The notes beneath the pieces are model-generated. The model was given only the letters and a program-made list of their open reading frames with translations, did not search any database and was not told where the DNA came from. 64,000 nt of DNA from Isoetes taiwanensis (lineage: Eukaryota > Streptophyta > Lycopodiopsida > Isoetales > Isoetaceae): contig JAJEKV010000019.1 in assembly GCA_021234155.1 (NCBI GenBank), positions 3,140,356 through 3,204,355 on the forward strand, in the 5' to 3' direction. Positions 40,181 through 52,518 of this stretch are shown in pieces. A program made the translations under genes and the position numbers. Each line of letters opens with the position of its first letter. The stretch's first letter is position 1.

Positions 40181-42248
40181 GGAATAACCTTGTTTGTATT
40201 AGAAATCCTGGACATTTGGTTGGATTGAATAGTTGATGTCAGATAGAATGAACAAATTAGATATTGAAATGTATAATGTTCAAGTTCGAACATACCATAT
40301 AAAGATGATATTAGCTATTATCTGTTATGAAAGAGAAGATTTGGCTGTGCGCATCGAACTGTAAATTCTAAGTTGAGGCTCTATGGGATGGCATGGTGCC
40401 ATGTAGATGTTGTTGTGCATGTAGATGTGTGAATTTGGAAGTTTGAAGGGTTCGAGGATTGCCTTTTTAGACACGTAATGGCTGAAGTGTATAAATAATT
40501 GTTCACATAATAGTCAATTTCTACGTGTTTTTCTAGTGACGACACACATATTGGCCCATGGGTCTCTATTTATTTGAAGTGCAAGCAATGGTATTTTCAT
40601 CAAGGATTGCTAAGGGGCATTCTCGTGTAACACAAAAAGATGCATTGATTTTTACACGAACAATAATATGGCATATTCCCTAAAAGTTTTTCATTAACTT
40701 GTTTTGGATGGGTGTACAATGAGCAATGAGCAAAGCTAGTGTTAGCATGATATCTCGCCACAAATAAGATACTCATGCACTACCACATCTCACCACAAAT
40801 AGTATCCTCTTACACTATAGAGAAGAGAAACCTCCAAGGAAAACATGTTTCTTAAAAAATAAAGCAAGAGAATTATCATAAAGTTTCTTGCACTACCTAG
40901 AGAAAGGTGGAAAGTAGGTACCTAATGAGCTAAAATAAACCATTGTCTTAGCGTGTGGTCTTTATGGTTATGCCAAAGCACCATTTATAGTGCAACATTT
41001 AAGGAGGGGCATTAAAGGATATTACAAATTTTTTAAGGAATCTCAAGTCTCATTGTTGTGGAGATGGGGTTTTGGCCAATGAGGAGCTTTCACCATAATC
41101 TACAATTCTTTTTAGTGTTGTTGACATTGTTTCTTCAAGTTGAGTATATTTGTTCTCGGGTGTGTAATCTACAGTTTTTTTCTTTTTTTTTTTTGTTCTT
41201 CAAGTTGCATATATTTGTTTCAGGGTGTTTGTGTACATTATGAACATCTGTTGAGGGGACTATGAACATTTGTTGAGGGGACTTTGTGCAGGTTGTGAAG
41301 TTGCATGAGTGTTGTGCATATTGTGAAGTTGCAAGAAGGAAGTGTGTCAATCTTCTAAACTTAAGTTTATTTAGAAATATTCAAATAGAATTAACAAAGT
41401 AAATGTTACATCGGTCTAAAATTATTCCCAAAGAAAGCTAGGTGTGTGAACCTTAAAATTGCAATGGCATCTTGCTTTCTTTATTAAATTGAATACCATA
41501 AACTTCCACCATATCAAGATAATTGTCCGGATAATAGGTATTGTTTGCATCTCTAGTTAAGAAAGGATGTTATTCGAAAATGCCCGGGGGATCCACCTTC
41601 TTTATAAGGGATATGCCACCTACGTACATAGGGTAGCCAAAAAACCCCTAGTATACGAGTTTCTGATAGTCAAATTTGACCCCTTTCCGTATGGTTTTAC
41701 AACTAGAAGAATATCCCAAAACCCCTATGACCTTTAGTATACATACGAAAAAGGGAAAAAAATCGCCCCCTCCCATTGATGCACGTGGTTTTGACAGGTT
41801 CTACAAGGTGACGCCCCCTTGCGAAAATGTTGATTTCCTTGTACAAAATAAGATCCCCATAGGAACCACGACAAACAAATTGGAGGCATCAATCTTCTAG
41901 AATAGCTAGAGCCATATAAATCAACTTTTTGATGAATAACCCTTCAGCACATTCCTGTCTCAAAGAACTCAATCATACATATAATATATTAACTACCTAC
42001 ATATTTGCAACTGTATTCAGAGTATAGCATATCAGCCACCACATCTCTTGCCACAACTTTTTGCAAGCAGGGTCGTAGGCGCATCATCTTTTCTTTACAT
42101 TCATCAAACTCTACAAAATGGCTTTGAAAATGTAGTTGTGGTAATTGTCTTTTATCCATTCACAACATAGCTTGTGACAACTATCCATGCTATTTCCTAT
42201 CTGTCATTCCTTCGGAATCCTAAAAGATCTTTCTATTAACAAACATGA
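40181..42248. other. Spacer without a recognised gene
   Basis: AT-rich sequence with short frames only. A tandem-like CAACAAATGTTCATAGTCC/CAACAGATGTTCATAATG duplication lies near 41235-41280 (minus strand). Nothing else is supported. Confidence 0.4.
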
Positions 42249-42725
42249 AATTGCGAACTTGAAATAATAGACATAAAAATCTATAATGTGGCACATTGTA
42301 AATAATAGTGAGAATTAGATTGAGCAATCACGAGCCTCGGACGTGACCCATGCACAATCCAAACATCCTAAGAATGTTTGCAATTCGACCCAGAGACATT
42401 AATTTAAACCAAGGATAAATGTACAGCCTAAATGTATGCAAAAATGAAGTGAACAACACAAAGTTTAAATTTATAACAGGATCTTTCTTTGAACAGAAAG
42501 GAAACTGCCAACTTAAAATAAAAGACATAAAAATCTCTAATGTGGCACATTGCAAAGAATAGTGAGAATATGAACCTCGACATGAGCTCCGAACAATCCC
42601 AAACATCCTAAGAATGTTTGCAGTTTGACTCGACGACATTTAATTTGGATGAAAAATAAAATGTCTAACCTAAGCATATGCTAAATCGAAGTGAAAAATA
42701 CAAAGTTTACGTTTTTACCTAGTAG
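42249..42725. repeat. ~250-bp imperfect tandem duplication
   Basis: Unit 1 (42249-42499) and unit 2 (42500-42725) align through GACATAAAAATCT(A/C)TAATGTGGCACATTG, AATAGTGAGAAT, AAACATCCTAAGAATGTTTGCA, a CGA..GACATT(A)ATTT segment and AAGTGAA(C/A)AA..ACAAAGTTTA. The central AAACATCCTAAGAATGTTT has a near-palindromic core. Origin unknown. Confidence 0.75.
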
Positions 42726-42859
42726 AGACTGAGGGCCAATATGATGGCATGCAAAGAATTGCTTGCTACTTCATTTGACACCCACCACTGCGCAACCACC
42801 ACACATAGCAACACCACCATCACACACCCACAGCAATACCACGATCACCACATCCAACA

Positions 42860-43385
42860 AAGAGCTGCTTGACTGGTAATCAAATAAGAAATGCAAGAAG
42901 GAAAATAATCATTTTTAGACAAAGGACTATTAACAATCATGTAGAAGGTATGTAATATGAACGACAAATTTGTGCTTCTGTGCACAACACAATTATCTAG
43001 GAACAACTAGATGAACAATTGGTTGCCTGCAAACTGCATACTCCAAACTGCTGCAGAAATGCCATTGCTTCAATAAATGCTCCATCTACACATTTCAACT
43101 TGGAAGCCAGTCCAGATCTAAGCACAAAAGCAGAAGCTAGGGGGTTCCACCAAAGGGCCAACTTTCCTCCAATAATCATTGGTGCCATAGAGCAAAGTAT
43201 CAACAGTCTTCAAAAAGGATAATATATGTAATGCATATTAAGCATCTGCAACTTGAAACTTCTAAGCTGCTTGTTGACAGGGTAATCAAATAAGACCTAC
43301 AAGAAAGCAAATAACCATTTTTTGACACATTTGTGCTTTTGTGCACAACACACTTGCTTAGGAACCATCAAATATTAACAACAAG
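42860..43385. repeat. Second local duplication, ~400 bp apart
   Basis: GAGCTGCTTGACTGGTAATC..AAATAAGAAATGCAAGAAGG..AATCATTTTTAGACA..TTTGTGCTTCTGTGCACAACACA (42860-42995) recurs with changes at 43267-43365. Between the copies is a minus-strand open segment (43203-42997) of unknown meaning. Confidence 0.6.
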
Positions 43386-45040
43386 CAAAAATTTACAAAG
43401 CACCCTTCACATTTCTGAAACTATACAAAGGACCAGATGCAAATGCTTTGGAATTTTAGGATGCCTATCAATATGTTTGCACACATGCATAGATAATTCA
43501 GTTGATGTATGACCATTTAGGTCCACAGCAGCATGGCACATGGGCATATAAAAGAAGTCATGGATCTGCCTTCCTGCAAACAGCCCCAAATACTTGCATA
43601 ACAAAGCATCTTAAAATAGAGGATCTCTAACAAAATGCATATACATCTATTGGATTATGTGTGATGCTACTGCCAGGTTTGTCCTTGACTTCATATGCTC
43701 TCTTATCATTTTGCTACTGTATTAATAGCAAGAAATAAAGCATTCTCATTTGTTACCTCGGGCATAGGCCAAAAGAAAGGAATAACCAATTGTGAAAAGT
43801 CGTGGCTTCAAAAATTAATTGATTAGCATGGTGATCTGCACCTTATGAGAGAATCAGATATGATTTGTCAATTGGACTTGCGAGTGTAAGATTGCTCAAT
43901 GGCAGGTGATCAACTTACAATGTAGACCCATTTGCATATTTATCCAACAGAACTTAAGCCTAAGACATGTCTACAAAAAGCACAAACTGCACACAAAAAG
44001 GCACTTGATACTAACCAGGTCAGTCTCTTCTTTGCTTAAACTGTAGTCTTCAAGTCTTCACCTAATCAAACATGTGCAATACTATAGTATGCATTTTTTA
44101 AACCTAGGTTTAAAAGCATAGCATCTGCTGAAACAAAAATAAAGCAGATGTTGTCTAGCATGACTTGAAAGACGTTATCAAGATCCTCTATATCCCATGA
44201 TTCATAAGCAGCATGCAGGAAAAGATGCAAGATTGATATGATCTAAACACGAAATATATATTGTTGAAACCTAATAACGAACAAAAAATCTATCTATGGA
44301 AGTACCTATTCTGTTGGGTAAAACACAATCATCATCGACATGGTCCAAGAAGGACGACGGAGGAATATGTTGAGGATTGTTCTTAGATTAATCTGCCCCA
44401 ATTGGGGATAACAGAAGGGAAAACCGCTCTTTCATATTCCATTTGTAAACATATAGCTAGGAAGAGCTCAATCTAAGCCCCAAGGAAACCTGGTGGCCGA
44501 TGCAGGCAAAGACGACAAAAATGAAACTACCTGAGGCAAAGGAATTACCTGAGGTAGTTTTGTGACCTAGGCAGCCGACCAGACCTTGTACGCTAGAACC
44601 AAATCATATGCAGCATGGACCATGAATCAGGATAACGAAGCTAGGTTTGAGAAGACCGCCAGAAGATAAATCAATACTTTGAGCTTAGCAATCGTGGCAT
44701 GGCATGCGCCTACCCTCCTCGCCAGCTGCAATCGAGCCCAAAGAGGAAATAGACTAAAAAATAGGGAACACAAAATCATACGAAGGAGGGAAAATTAGAC
44801 CGTAAAAACACTTCTTTTAGATAGCTGGAATTTTTTACCGGATGCCAAAACCATTAAAACCTTAGAAAATCCACCTTTAAAAAAAACCAAAAACTTTTCC
44901 ACCAAATCGGAAAAACCAAATTTAAAAAATAGATAAGCAACAGAGATTACGAACTCTGGGATTATAAGCAACAAATGTCATAAACTCAGGGATGTTTAGA
45001 AAGTAGAGTTCATACTCATCCACAAGTGCTTGATACTGCT
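43386..45040. other. Spacer with scattered minus-strand open segments
   Basis: Short minus-strand open pieces (43604-43407; about 44225-44130) have ordinary amino-acid composition but no domain and no convincing splice sites. They could be exon relics of one gene. Evidence is too weak for a gene call. Confidence 0.25.
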
Positions 45041-45059
45041 TGAGTTGGTCCTTAGAGTA

Positions 45060-45390
45060 CCATACTGCATCAGAAGGTGGATGAAACTTAAACTTTACTA
45101 GATACCTTCGATAAGAAGATCAGTGTGTCTCCTTGTTTTGATGTGTAAGAATCTTCTCAGCTTCATTTCCTTTAATGAGAGGAATATCTGGATAGTCCAT
45201 TTTTTTGCAAAACCTCAGGAGAAATTTCACCTCCCTTAAAGGGCTTTAATGCTACAACATTAAAGACTAAATGAAGGTTAAGCCATTTCCCATATAGACT
45301 GAGGCGATAAGCATTCTCACCAACTCTATCTTCAATTTGAAATGGTCCATAGTACCTGGGCAACCAATAATTTTGAAAGCTAAATATGTA
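45060..45390 (-). pseudogene. Chromovirus integrase C-terminus with chromodomain remnant
   Basis: On the minus strand PRYYGPFQIEDRVGENAYRL ... HLVFNVVALKPFKGG is the GPY/F module and hinge that end Ty3/gypsy integrases (usual form KYYGPF.V...G..AY.L...HPVFHVS.LK.). About 100 bp further on, EILTHQNKETH and YLVKFKFHPPSDAVWYSKDQL followed by a Leu-rich helix match a chromodomain (usual form ...YLVKWKG....ATWE....L), with one small shift between them. Only this tail of the element is present. Confidence 0.8.
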
Positions 45391-45468
45391 AATGAATGTG
45401 AACCTTTGCTATCATATTTTTAAGCAAAGACCTTAATACAAAATGACGTTGATTCATATTTCATCTAT

Positions 45469-45800
45469 TTGAGAGACTCTGATCTTCGATTTCAAACTCC
45501 TCCTGAACTGTATAGTTTCTTTAAACAATTTGATGATTTGTTTAAAGATGAGGAGACTTTGGATCTTCCTCCACCTCGTCCTGAGGACCATGCTATTCAT
45601 TTACGTCCAGATCCAAAGCCTCCAAATAAAGCACCCTATAGAGTAAGTCATTTTGAGAAGCTGGAGCTGGAAAAGCAAATAAGGGAGATGTTAGAACGGC
45701 AGTTGATTCAGCCAAGCAGTTCTCTAGTTGGAGCCCCTGTTATTCTGATAAAAAAGAAGGACAATGGATATAGAATGTTACCAATTGATACGACCTCTTC
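45469..45800 (+). pseudogene. Chromovirus reverse transcriptase N-terminal fragment
   Basis: The plus-strand frame has FFKQFDDLFKDE, LPPPRPEDHAIHL, PPNKAPYRVSHFEKLELEKQ, EMLERQLIQPSSSL and APVILIKKKDNGYRM, the linker and first RT motifs of plant chromoviruses. It ends soon after, where a CVDYR motif would follow. It lies ~80 bp from the integrase tail above but on the opposite strand, so the two are not parts of one collinear copy. Confidence 0.8.
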
Positions 45801-46439
45801 TAGATCTCGGATAAATCATCTGTAAAAACCAAAGAGCTAAAAAGATAATCTAGTTAGAAGGAGAAGCTCGATCCACCCAATCGGATTCACCAGGAAGTCT
45901 TTATCCTGGAGTAAGAAAATCTTTATCCCGCTCAGACCAACAAGCTTGGCTATGGAGAATTGAAAGTGGAAGGGAAAATCAATAGAGGAAGAGAAGAAGA
46001 AGAAGAAGAGATTTTAACGTCACGCCACAAGGCAGCGTCCTATCCGACATGTGACACTTTACAACACACCTAGATGGGTCCTGCCCCCACCACTTTACAT
46101 TGCTGATAGGGCTATGGCGGTGATTCTTCACGTCTCATCCCCCTATGTATCTTCTTTTATAGTCCCTTGAAAGGCCCTTAAAGGTAAATTCCCTTTTTGG
46201 CCTTTGTCTTTTTAGAAAGGCACTTAGCCTGGTGTCTCACTTAGGCGCTTGATATTTCAAGCTAGAGACTAAGGTTTGGATGGGTTGATGTCAGATCCCA
46301 TTATCAGCCATAAACATTTTAATGAGCCGATGGTTTCATTTAAGTCACTTGTTGGTTGTGAATCACACCCCCGAGCTAGTATTTTGTTCTAATACCGTAA
46401 CAATCCTTCCCTTTTCGTGATTAAACGTCCTCCTCAATC
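45801..46439. other. Spacer between chromovirus fragment and TIR element
   Basis: Non-coding. It contains a GAAGAAGAAGAAG purine run (about 45986-46008) and CT-rich tracts. Could be degraded LTR sequence, but no partner repeat is in the window. Confidence 0.35.
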
Positions 46440-46462
46440 ATAGAACAATGTTTAAATTGAAA

Positions 46463-46487
46463 CGCACTTATTTAAGAAGTGCGTTTG
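46463..46487. repeat. Hairpin inside left TIR
   Basis: AACGCACTT and AAGTGCGTT are perfect 9-bp inverted repeats 7 nt apart, so the terminus itself can fold. The same hairpin occurs at 59028-59052 in the short member and, degraded, near the right ends. Confidence 0.7.
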
Positions 46488-49400
46488 AAAGATTCCTTCT
46501 GAAAATTTACAAAAATTTAAAATCCCCCTAAAAAGGATCCTTTTATTATCTTTAGTCCAAATATTTACAAAACTGCTCATGAAAACAGACATTTTAGGAA
46601 GGATTAACGTTATGGAGGAAACCAAAAAAAAAAAATATCACATTTTGGAGGAAAAAAGAACTGCTACGAAAGCCAAAGATTTATTATGGGGCAAATTCAT
46701 ATGAAAAAATTAAATGCTTTTGTACCTTGTCCCTGAAATTTTTTTTGTTGGCAGTTGTAGAAGAAAAAAAATTCTTATTTTAGAACCGTTTTGGCTAAAC
46801 GTCTTAGTTGACCTTAAAACCCAGTTGAACAAACTGCTTGAATGACAAACCATTGTTTTTGCATCACATAGTATTACAGACGCCAATACATCCACAATAT
46901 TTCACAATTAGCTGAAGTTTCAGTTGAGGATGCCGTATAAAATTTACACCGAGGAAGCAAAAGTTGAAGTAATGAAGGTTTGTGCTTCCATGCCCTTCGT
47001 TGTTGTTCTCGGAGATGTATTAGTACACGTCTCTAGGCTTGCACAAACCAATCCATAACGTGGTGATGCTCGAAGATAGTCATCCTCCTTGTCAATGTTG
47101 AGCATCTTCATCGCAATTTTGTCATCTCAGAAAGCGATTAGTGTCATCAGAGACATTTTTTTACCAAAGAAAGTGTTTATCCGTCTTGCCCTTTCCCCGT
47201 CTGCTTGCAAATAAATAGGTAAACTTAGAGGGGTTGCTACTCGTCGCACCCCTTTAGACAAATCATGTGCTTTCCTTCTTAGAACTTTCGTATCTCCGTA
47301 ACATTTTGGGGTTCTTTTTGGGGTTTCTTGCTTTTTAGTAGCAACTTTTAAGTCATAAAGTGAAGTTAGCATGTGTGTAGAGTAAAAAAAAAGTAAAAAT
47401 AACAACACGATTTGACTAATTTATGCTCTAATATTGCATTACAAGCTCAGAAATTTTAGAATCGATTTAGAACTTTTTCAACTAAAAAACTAATATTAAT
47501 GTATAAAATTATCCCTTAAGTGTGTTATTTCATCAATATTAAGTTGCAAAACCTTTGGGGGGCAAGAACGACTCCACAAGGACACAGTATATCTGAATAT
47601 ATATATAATTATTAGGAGTGGCTTCTAGAACCTTCTTTTATATCTATACCGCCAGATCCCGGCCGTCCATTCGCTCCCACGCGATCTCGGCCGTTGGACC
47701 TGGTGGCTTCTGGAAGTTTCTTGGCGGAGATGTCGTAGCTTCCAGAATGCCTCGGAAATTCTAGAAGGTGGCAAGAAATTGTAGAACATTCTTCAATGTT
47801 CTGAATGCTGGTATATATATGACGATCAGGTGTTTGAAAAAATGTTGGATGAAAAAATTTTGGAATTCTCTATGCTTCTTCGGCGGGCCTCTTCCGGTTA
47901 GCATGCGCCTCTATTTTGGATTTATGTATGCGGGCCTCTTCCGGATAGCTCAGCTACGGCGCTAGCCCTCCGCTCATTTTCTTTCGGCATGGAGCTTTGG
48001 AGCGATGGAGCTTTGGAGTGGATTTGTGGATTCAAAGCGCTCAATATTTTCATTTTTTATGCAAGTAGCAATCATATCTCTGTTTGCCTTGGAATCCATG
48101 CTTTTCCTTTAGCTGGCAATGGGAGATCATCTTGCATGTGAGTTGAAGACCCGTTTGGTGAAATCGGTCTGCCAATTTATTATCACAGAAGCTGTTGGAG
48201 GGCTTATTATGCTTCCGGTTTTTGGTAGAGACTTTGAGGGTTTCGATTTCCGGCTTGCATATTCAAGCCCAATAAATATGGTTCACATTTGAGGAGGCGA
48301 TTCTTTCTCTCATGCGGCGATTCCTTCGCTTTGTTCAAGCCCGTAGTTTTTTTTAAGTCTTTGTGTTAGATCAAGTGTTTTTCTCGATGTTTTTTCTTTT
48401 TGTAGTTTTTTTTGCGGGATCTCTGTGATGACTAGAAGATCCGGCATCTTCATCTCAGGAAATTTTGCAGCAGATGATTTGTAAGGCCCATGGACCTGAT
48501 TCGAAGGCCCCAAAACAAGGGCCTGGTTGATTGCAATAGCAGAGTCCTGGATCGCAGATCCTAAGCAGGGTGCGTCTTCAAATTGCATGTAAAGCAGCTA
48601 AGATGAAATTTGTGGTGGATGCATTCATGGCGTGCATATAGTTGCCCCCTTTGGCAGTATCGGTTGTGTTTTGTTCATCGCCTTGCGTTGCTCAACTGTG
48701 GCTTCTTTCTGGTATGCCTAGATACTTCAGCACCTGTTGTTGCGTTCTGTCAATCTAGGCATAGGTAAAACTTTTGCCCTGGTGCTTAAACACCTGTACT
48801 TTGTCTTTTTCCCTAATGCGTATTCTAGTGCATTTTTAAGCTTGAATAGATGCATTTGGGCCATAGCTTTGAGTCCTGACACTGCAAATTTTTCTAAGAA
48901 TTCTATTGCTGCAAGTCTATATGATGTTGTCAACATTATAACGGTAAGCCTGTTCATTTTTATTCTATAATACCATCAAATGAGTAATTCGCATGCAATT
49001 GGTCTTGCAGGAGATAGAAATACGGCTAAATTCTGATGATGAATCATGAAATACCATGAATCAGGTGATAGAGGTGCCACCAATCATTATAATTTCTTCA
49101 TTCCCTCAAATATAGGTTCCTTCCAGGATCATAAGGATGGGTGGGCCTCAATTGCCAGAACTTCTGCTGATGCGCAAGAATTTATAGCTCTTGGGCGAAT
49201 TTTCCCCTTCTACTGCAGGCGGCGGAGTTGTATATTTTGTTGCAAGCTGTACAGAGGAGGTAAATCGTTAAATTCTTCAATTCCGGCATCATTAATCTGT
49301 TTAACTCTTCTATTCCGACATCTCAAGACAATTGAGATAAAATTTCTCTTATTTGCTAATCAAGATTGCACTGTTATCGCCAAATTCAGGGCTATTTAAA

Positions 49401-50131
49401 GCCACAACGAAATTCAATTTGGTTCATAATCAGATGATGTCTTCCAGCTTAAGAGTGATAGCCTCGGAATCAATAAAAATGAGAAAAGAATCCATTGATT
49501 TTTTTGATTCTTAATTAATTTATGTTTTCGGTTCTTAGTTGGTTTATGTTCTTACAGGATCCTTGCGTGATGCTTCTCAGTGCAACCAGCCCTTCTCTTT
49601 TCTTCGATCCAGGGTCTCTTTGCTTCCGTTATCCTCGATCTTCTTTCTCCTGCTCGGCTTTTCCCCACCTCCTCTCAGAACATGAGCCTTACAATCCCCC
49701 ATATATCACCCATATTCTCGCGGCATCCGCCCTACAATATATTAAATGCTAATGGTATAATCATGCGCCGAAAAGGCCTATGCCATAATAGATCTTTGTA
49801 ACTATTCCGTGGTCCATGGTAAGATATACAAAACTTAGCAAACGTAGTTCCACCAAAGCCAAAATAATGTCAAGTAAAATTCCAGGCTATGCGTGCAATT
49901 TAAATTATCAACAAGTGGCAAACATACCTTAAATATAGAAAAGGTGCATGCATGAATGAAACGGTCCAATTGTCACAACAATTGTCTTGAAACGGTTAGG
50001 CATTGAATGTGGATGCTTTAAATATGGTTGTTTGCCTCACGCCAAAGCATGCATATCATTAAAAATGCCAAGTGGCCACATGCATGCGCTTGCAATTCTT
50101 TGAAAAACTTCCCCTTACGAGAATGTTCCCA

Positions 50132-50259
50132 TTAAATGCTACATATGGCTTGTCATATATATCAATATGAAATAAAAAATAAGAAATGTCTTACCTTAAA
50201 TGCTACATATGGCTTGTCATATATATCAATATGAAATAAAAAATAAGAAATGTCTTACC
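50132..50259. repeat. Perfect 64-bp tandem duplication
   Basis: TTAAATGCTACATATGGCTT... to ...AATGTCTTACC is repeated exactly with period 64 (50132-50195, 50196-50259). Identity implies a recent event or an assembly duplication. Confidence 0.9.
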
Positions 50260-51042
50260 TTATTTAAGTAATGTTGCCATGCCACTTTTGCATGTTCAAG
50301 GTTGTGCCTTATCCATATGGAAAAATGTTAACTATTAGTTGTCTTCTACGTATACCCTTCCAAAGTTTAGCAGGTCATGAACAAAATATCTCAGTTGTTA
50401 TATCACGGTCCTTGAATTTAATGTGCAAGTCTCTTTGCCAAAATTGGTCATCTCCAATGGTGCTCTGTTAGATATTGTTGCTCAATCTATGTGGCATAGC
50501 TGAGTGTGTCGAGGATCCCAAAGTGGTGGAAACTGAGTCCTCATGAATGACTTAGCACGTGGGCTTGGAAACAGGCCTAATCTCAGTGAGAGATAACACC
50601 CCACTTAAGAGAATGCTAGTAATATGCATGTGAGCATTTTACCGATGGCCTACTCATGGAGATCGCTGATTCTAGTTACCTATTGATCACCTATTTATGT
50701 TAATAGTTCTAACTACCTAAATTATGGGCATCCCAATTCCAATGCTTCAAGTTTTGTTAGTTCGAATGTTGATTTATCGGCCTCCCAATGTTCATGGGGC
50801 TCGAATGTTTATGGGGCACCCAATAACTATAGGCCGCCTAGTAGAAATCTAATATGTATAGGCAGTAATGCTCATTTTGGAACATTTGAGGGTAAAAATG
50901 TCATTATAGATCCCATGGCATTGCATATAAAGGAAATTCTGCATGCGTGGCTTTTACAATGTTCTAAAGGAAATTGTGCATGTGTGGCTGTTACAATGTT
51001 CTACCATGTCTCCAATAGTACATGGCTTTTTACAATATTCTA

Positions 51043-51078
51043 TAGTAAGTTTTTTTTTTTTTTTTTTTTTTTTTTTTG
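51043..51078. repeat. Poly-T run followed by G-rich tract
   Basis: About thirty T then GGGGTGGGAGGGGG. Could be the reverse-strand poly(A) of a retro-inserted sequence; no partner duplication was found. Confidence 0.6.
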
Positions 51079-51659
51079 GGGTGGGAGGGGGTCCGCAAAC
51101 AAAAATTTAACATTTGAAGAATGTGCATAAGAAGTTGGTACCTTATTGAGCAATCTCAGTCATCTAATTGAGATTCCCAGGGTTTAGAAAAGCTTCAAAT
51201 TATAAAGCTCCTGGATTCACTCCTACCACCATAAACTTACAACAATGCTGTACATATCATCATTCTTCCTAGTTTGGCATCTTGAAGCCATCATTTTGAC
51301 AGAAGCAGATGCTTGCTTTGGGTTCTTATACAACTGAATTCTTGTGCTGACGGACCTAGCTGCAAGTCACGACATCATTTTTTGCAAGTGTATTTCTAGC
51401 TTGATAAAATCTTGATAAAATCTAAGAGAATCTCAACTTGCACCGTAGGAATATGCTGAAATTGGAATGTGCACCGTAGAAACATGCACCGTAGGACGTG
51501 CTAATTTTCTTGTATTATATATGTATATATATATTTTATATATATATAGTATATATATTAACGTTTTTACCGGGACCTGATCCGACAAAAATTTTTCACT
51601 AACTTGGTTGCCCCACCGAAGCCAGAGAGGGTTTAGCGTTCGTACAGATAAAAAAAAAA

Positions 51660-51966
51660 AGGTATAAATTTACACCGCTAGAACTCTTAAATTTATACGG
51701 CAAGAGTTGACTTTTTGATTTTTGATATATACTATATATATACTATACATACATAAAAAATATATAACTCCGGTATAAATTTATACCGAGAGAACTCTTG
51801 CGGTATAAATTTATATCGAGAGAGCTCTCGCGGTATAAATTTATACCGAGAGAGCGGTATAAATATATACCGTTCGAGTCCTCTTGCGGTATAAATTTAT
51901 ACCGTGTGAACTATCTGGCGTACTATGTCCACACATTACTATCTATTGTGGTATGAATGTATACCA
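51660..51966. repeat. Palindrome array CGGTATAAATTTATACCG (long TIR element)
   Basis: The perfect 18-bp palindrome or one-base variants start at 51771, 51801, 51831, 51855 and 51887. The spacers are themselves near-palindromic (GAGAGAGCTCTCG). A degenerate copy lies at 51660-51677 beyond a (TA)-rich core, and a TGGTATGAATGTATACCA copy at 51949-51966. The array ends about 550 bp inside the right TIR. It is suited to binding of a dimeric protein, such as a transposase at a subterminal site; that is inference. Confidence 0.85.
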
Positions 51967-52518
51967 CCTAGAAATTTGTTTGGAAGAAACTATGGACTAC
52001 AAAAAATAAATACATTATAAATTTTGAAAAAGTCAAGGTTGGATACTTACATGGCCATCTCGGTATACAGAAGTCTATAGCGAGCCGGCAGAGCAAATAA
52101 GAGCATGTATATAAGGCAAGAGTGAGCTTCAATGAGACAATGTCAAAATATGTTGAATTTTTTACAATTTTGTTCATAATCCTGTAATGATTTTGAAAAC
52201 TTTAAATATAATACCTTTTTGGCACTCTAGTAGACTTGTTGTTTTTTTTTTCAATGTCTATTTTTTTTTAGTCCTTGAAAATGTTACTATTTCTCAAACC
52301 AAACTAGGGGGCCAAAAAGGGCTATCGATTTTTTTTTAATGGAAGCTGAGTTCAAATCCCCCCTCAAAAATGGTGCCTAAAATATTCAAATTGTCACACA
52401 TGTCACAACTATACCGAGAAAATGGACCTTTTTGGGGAATTTTAGGGAATCTTTCAAAGATTCCTTTTAAAGTGCGTTTGGAGCAAATTAGTGTGTTTCA
52501 TTTTAAACTTTGTTATAG

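Larger units (their letters stand above)
47610..51520. other. Middle segment present only in the long TIR element
   Basis: GC-richer start (GATCCCGGCCGTCC..GATCTCGGCCGTTGG, 47655-47700), then plus-strand exon-like pieces near 48721-48943 (donor ACG|gtaagc) and 49011-49260 (after a TTGCAG acceptor; ends near CAGAGGAG|gtaaat). In their frames these hold hydrophobic segments (MGGPQLPELL.., GGGVVYFVASCTEE) with stops. They look like captured gene exons but are not identifiable. It ends in an AT-rich tract. A minus-strand open segment (48588-48310) has no known domain. Confidence 0.35.
46444..52514. mobile_element. TIR DNA element with palindrome array, long member (6071 bp)
   Basis: The left end AACAATGTTTAAATTGAAACG and the right end CATTTTAAACTTTGTT are inverted repeats. 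Similarity extends roughly 100 bp in (GCGTTTGAAAGATTCCTT, AAAATCCCCCTAAAAA). ATAG flanks both ends (46440-46443, 52515-52518). 46444-47600 and 51520-52514 align with the two halves of the 2.1-kb member at 59010-61130. The middle, about 47610-51520, is absent there and is either captured, internal to the long form, or a nested insertion. No transposase is recognised. Superfamily unknown: the TIR sequence and a 4-bp duplication (or 8-bp, see the short member) do not settle it. Confidence 0.7.

Noticed and set aside
50132-50259. Possible CRISPR-like repeat
   Set aside because: Two abutting copies without spacers, in an evidently plant nuclear context: a simple tandem duplication.
51771-51904. 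Possible CRISPR array (18-bp repeats, short spacers)
   Set aside because: Repeats are perfect palindromes with similar, non-unique spacers. They recur in a second transposon copy, and no cas genes exist in this plant-type window.
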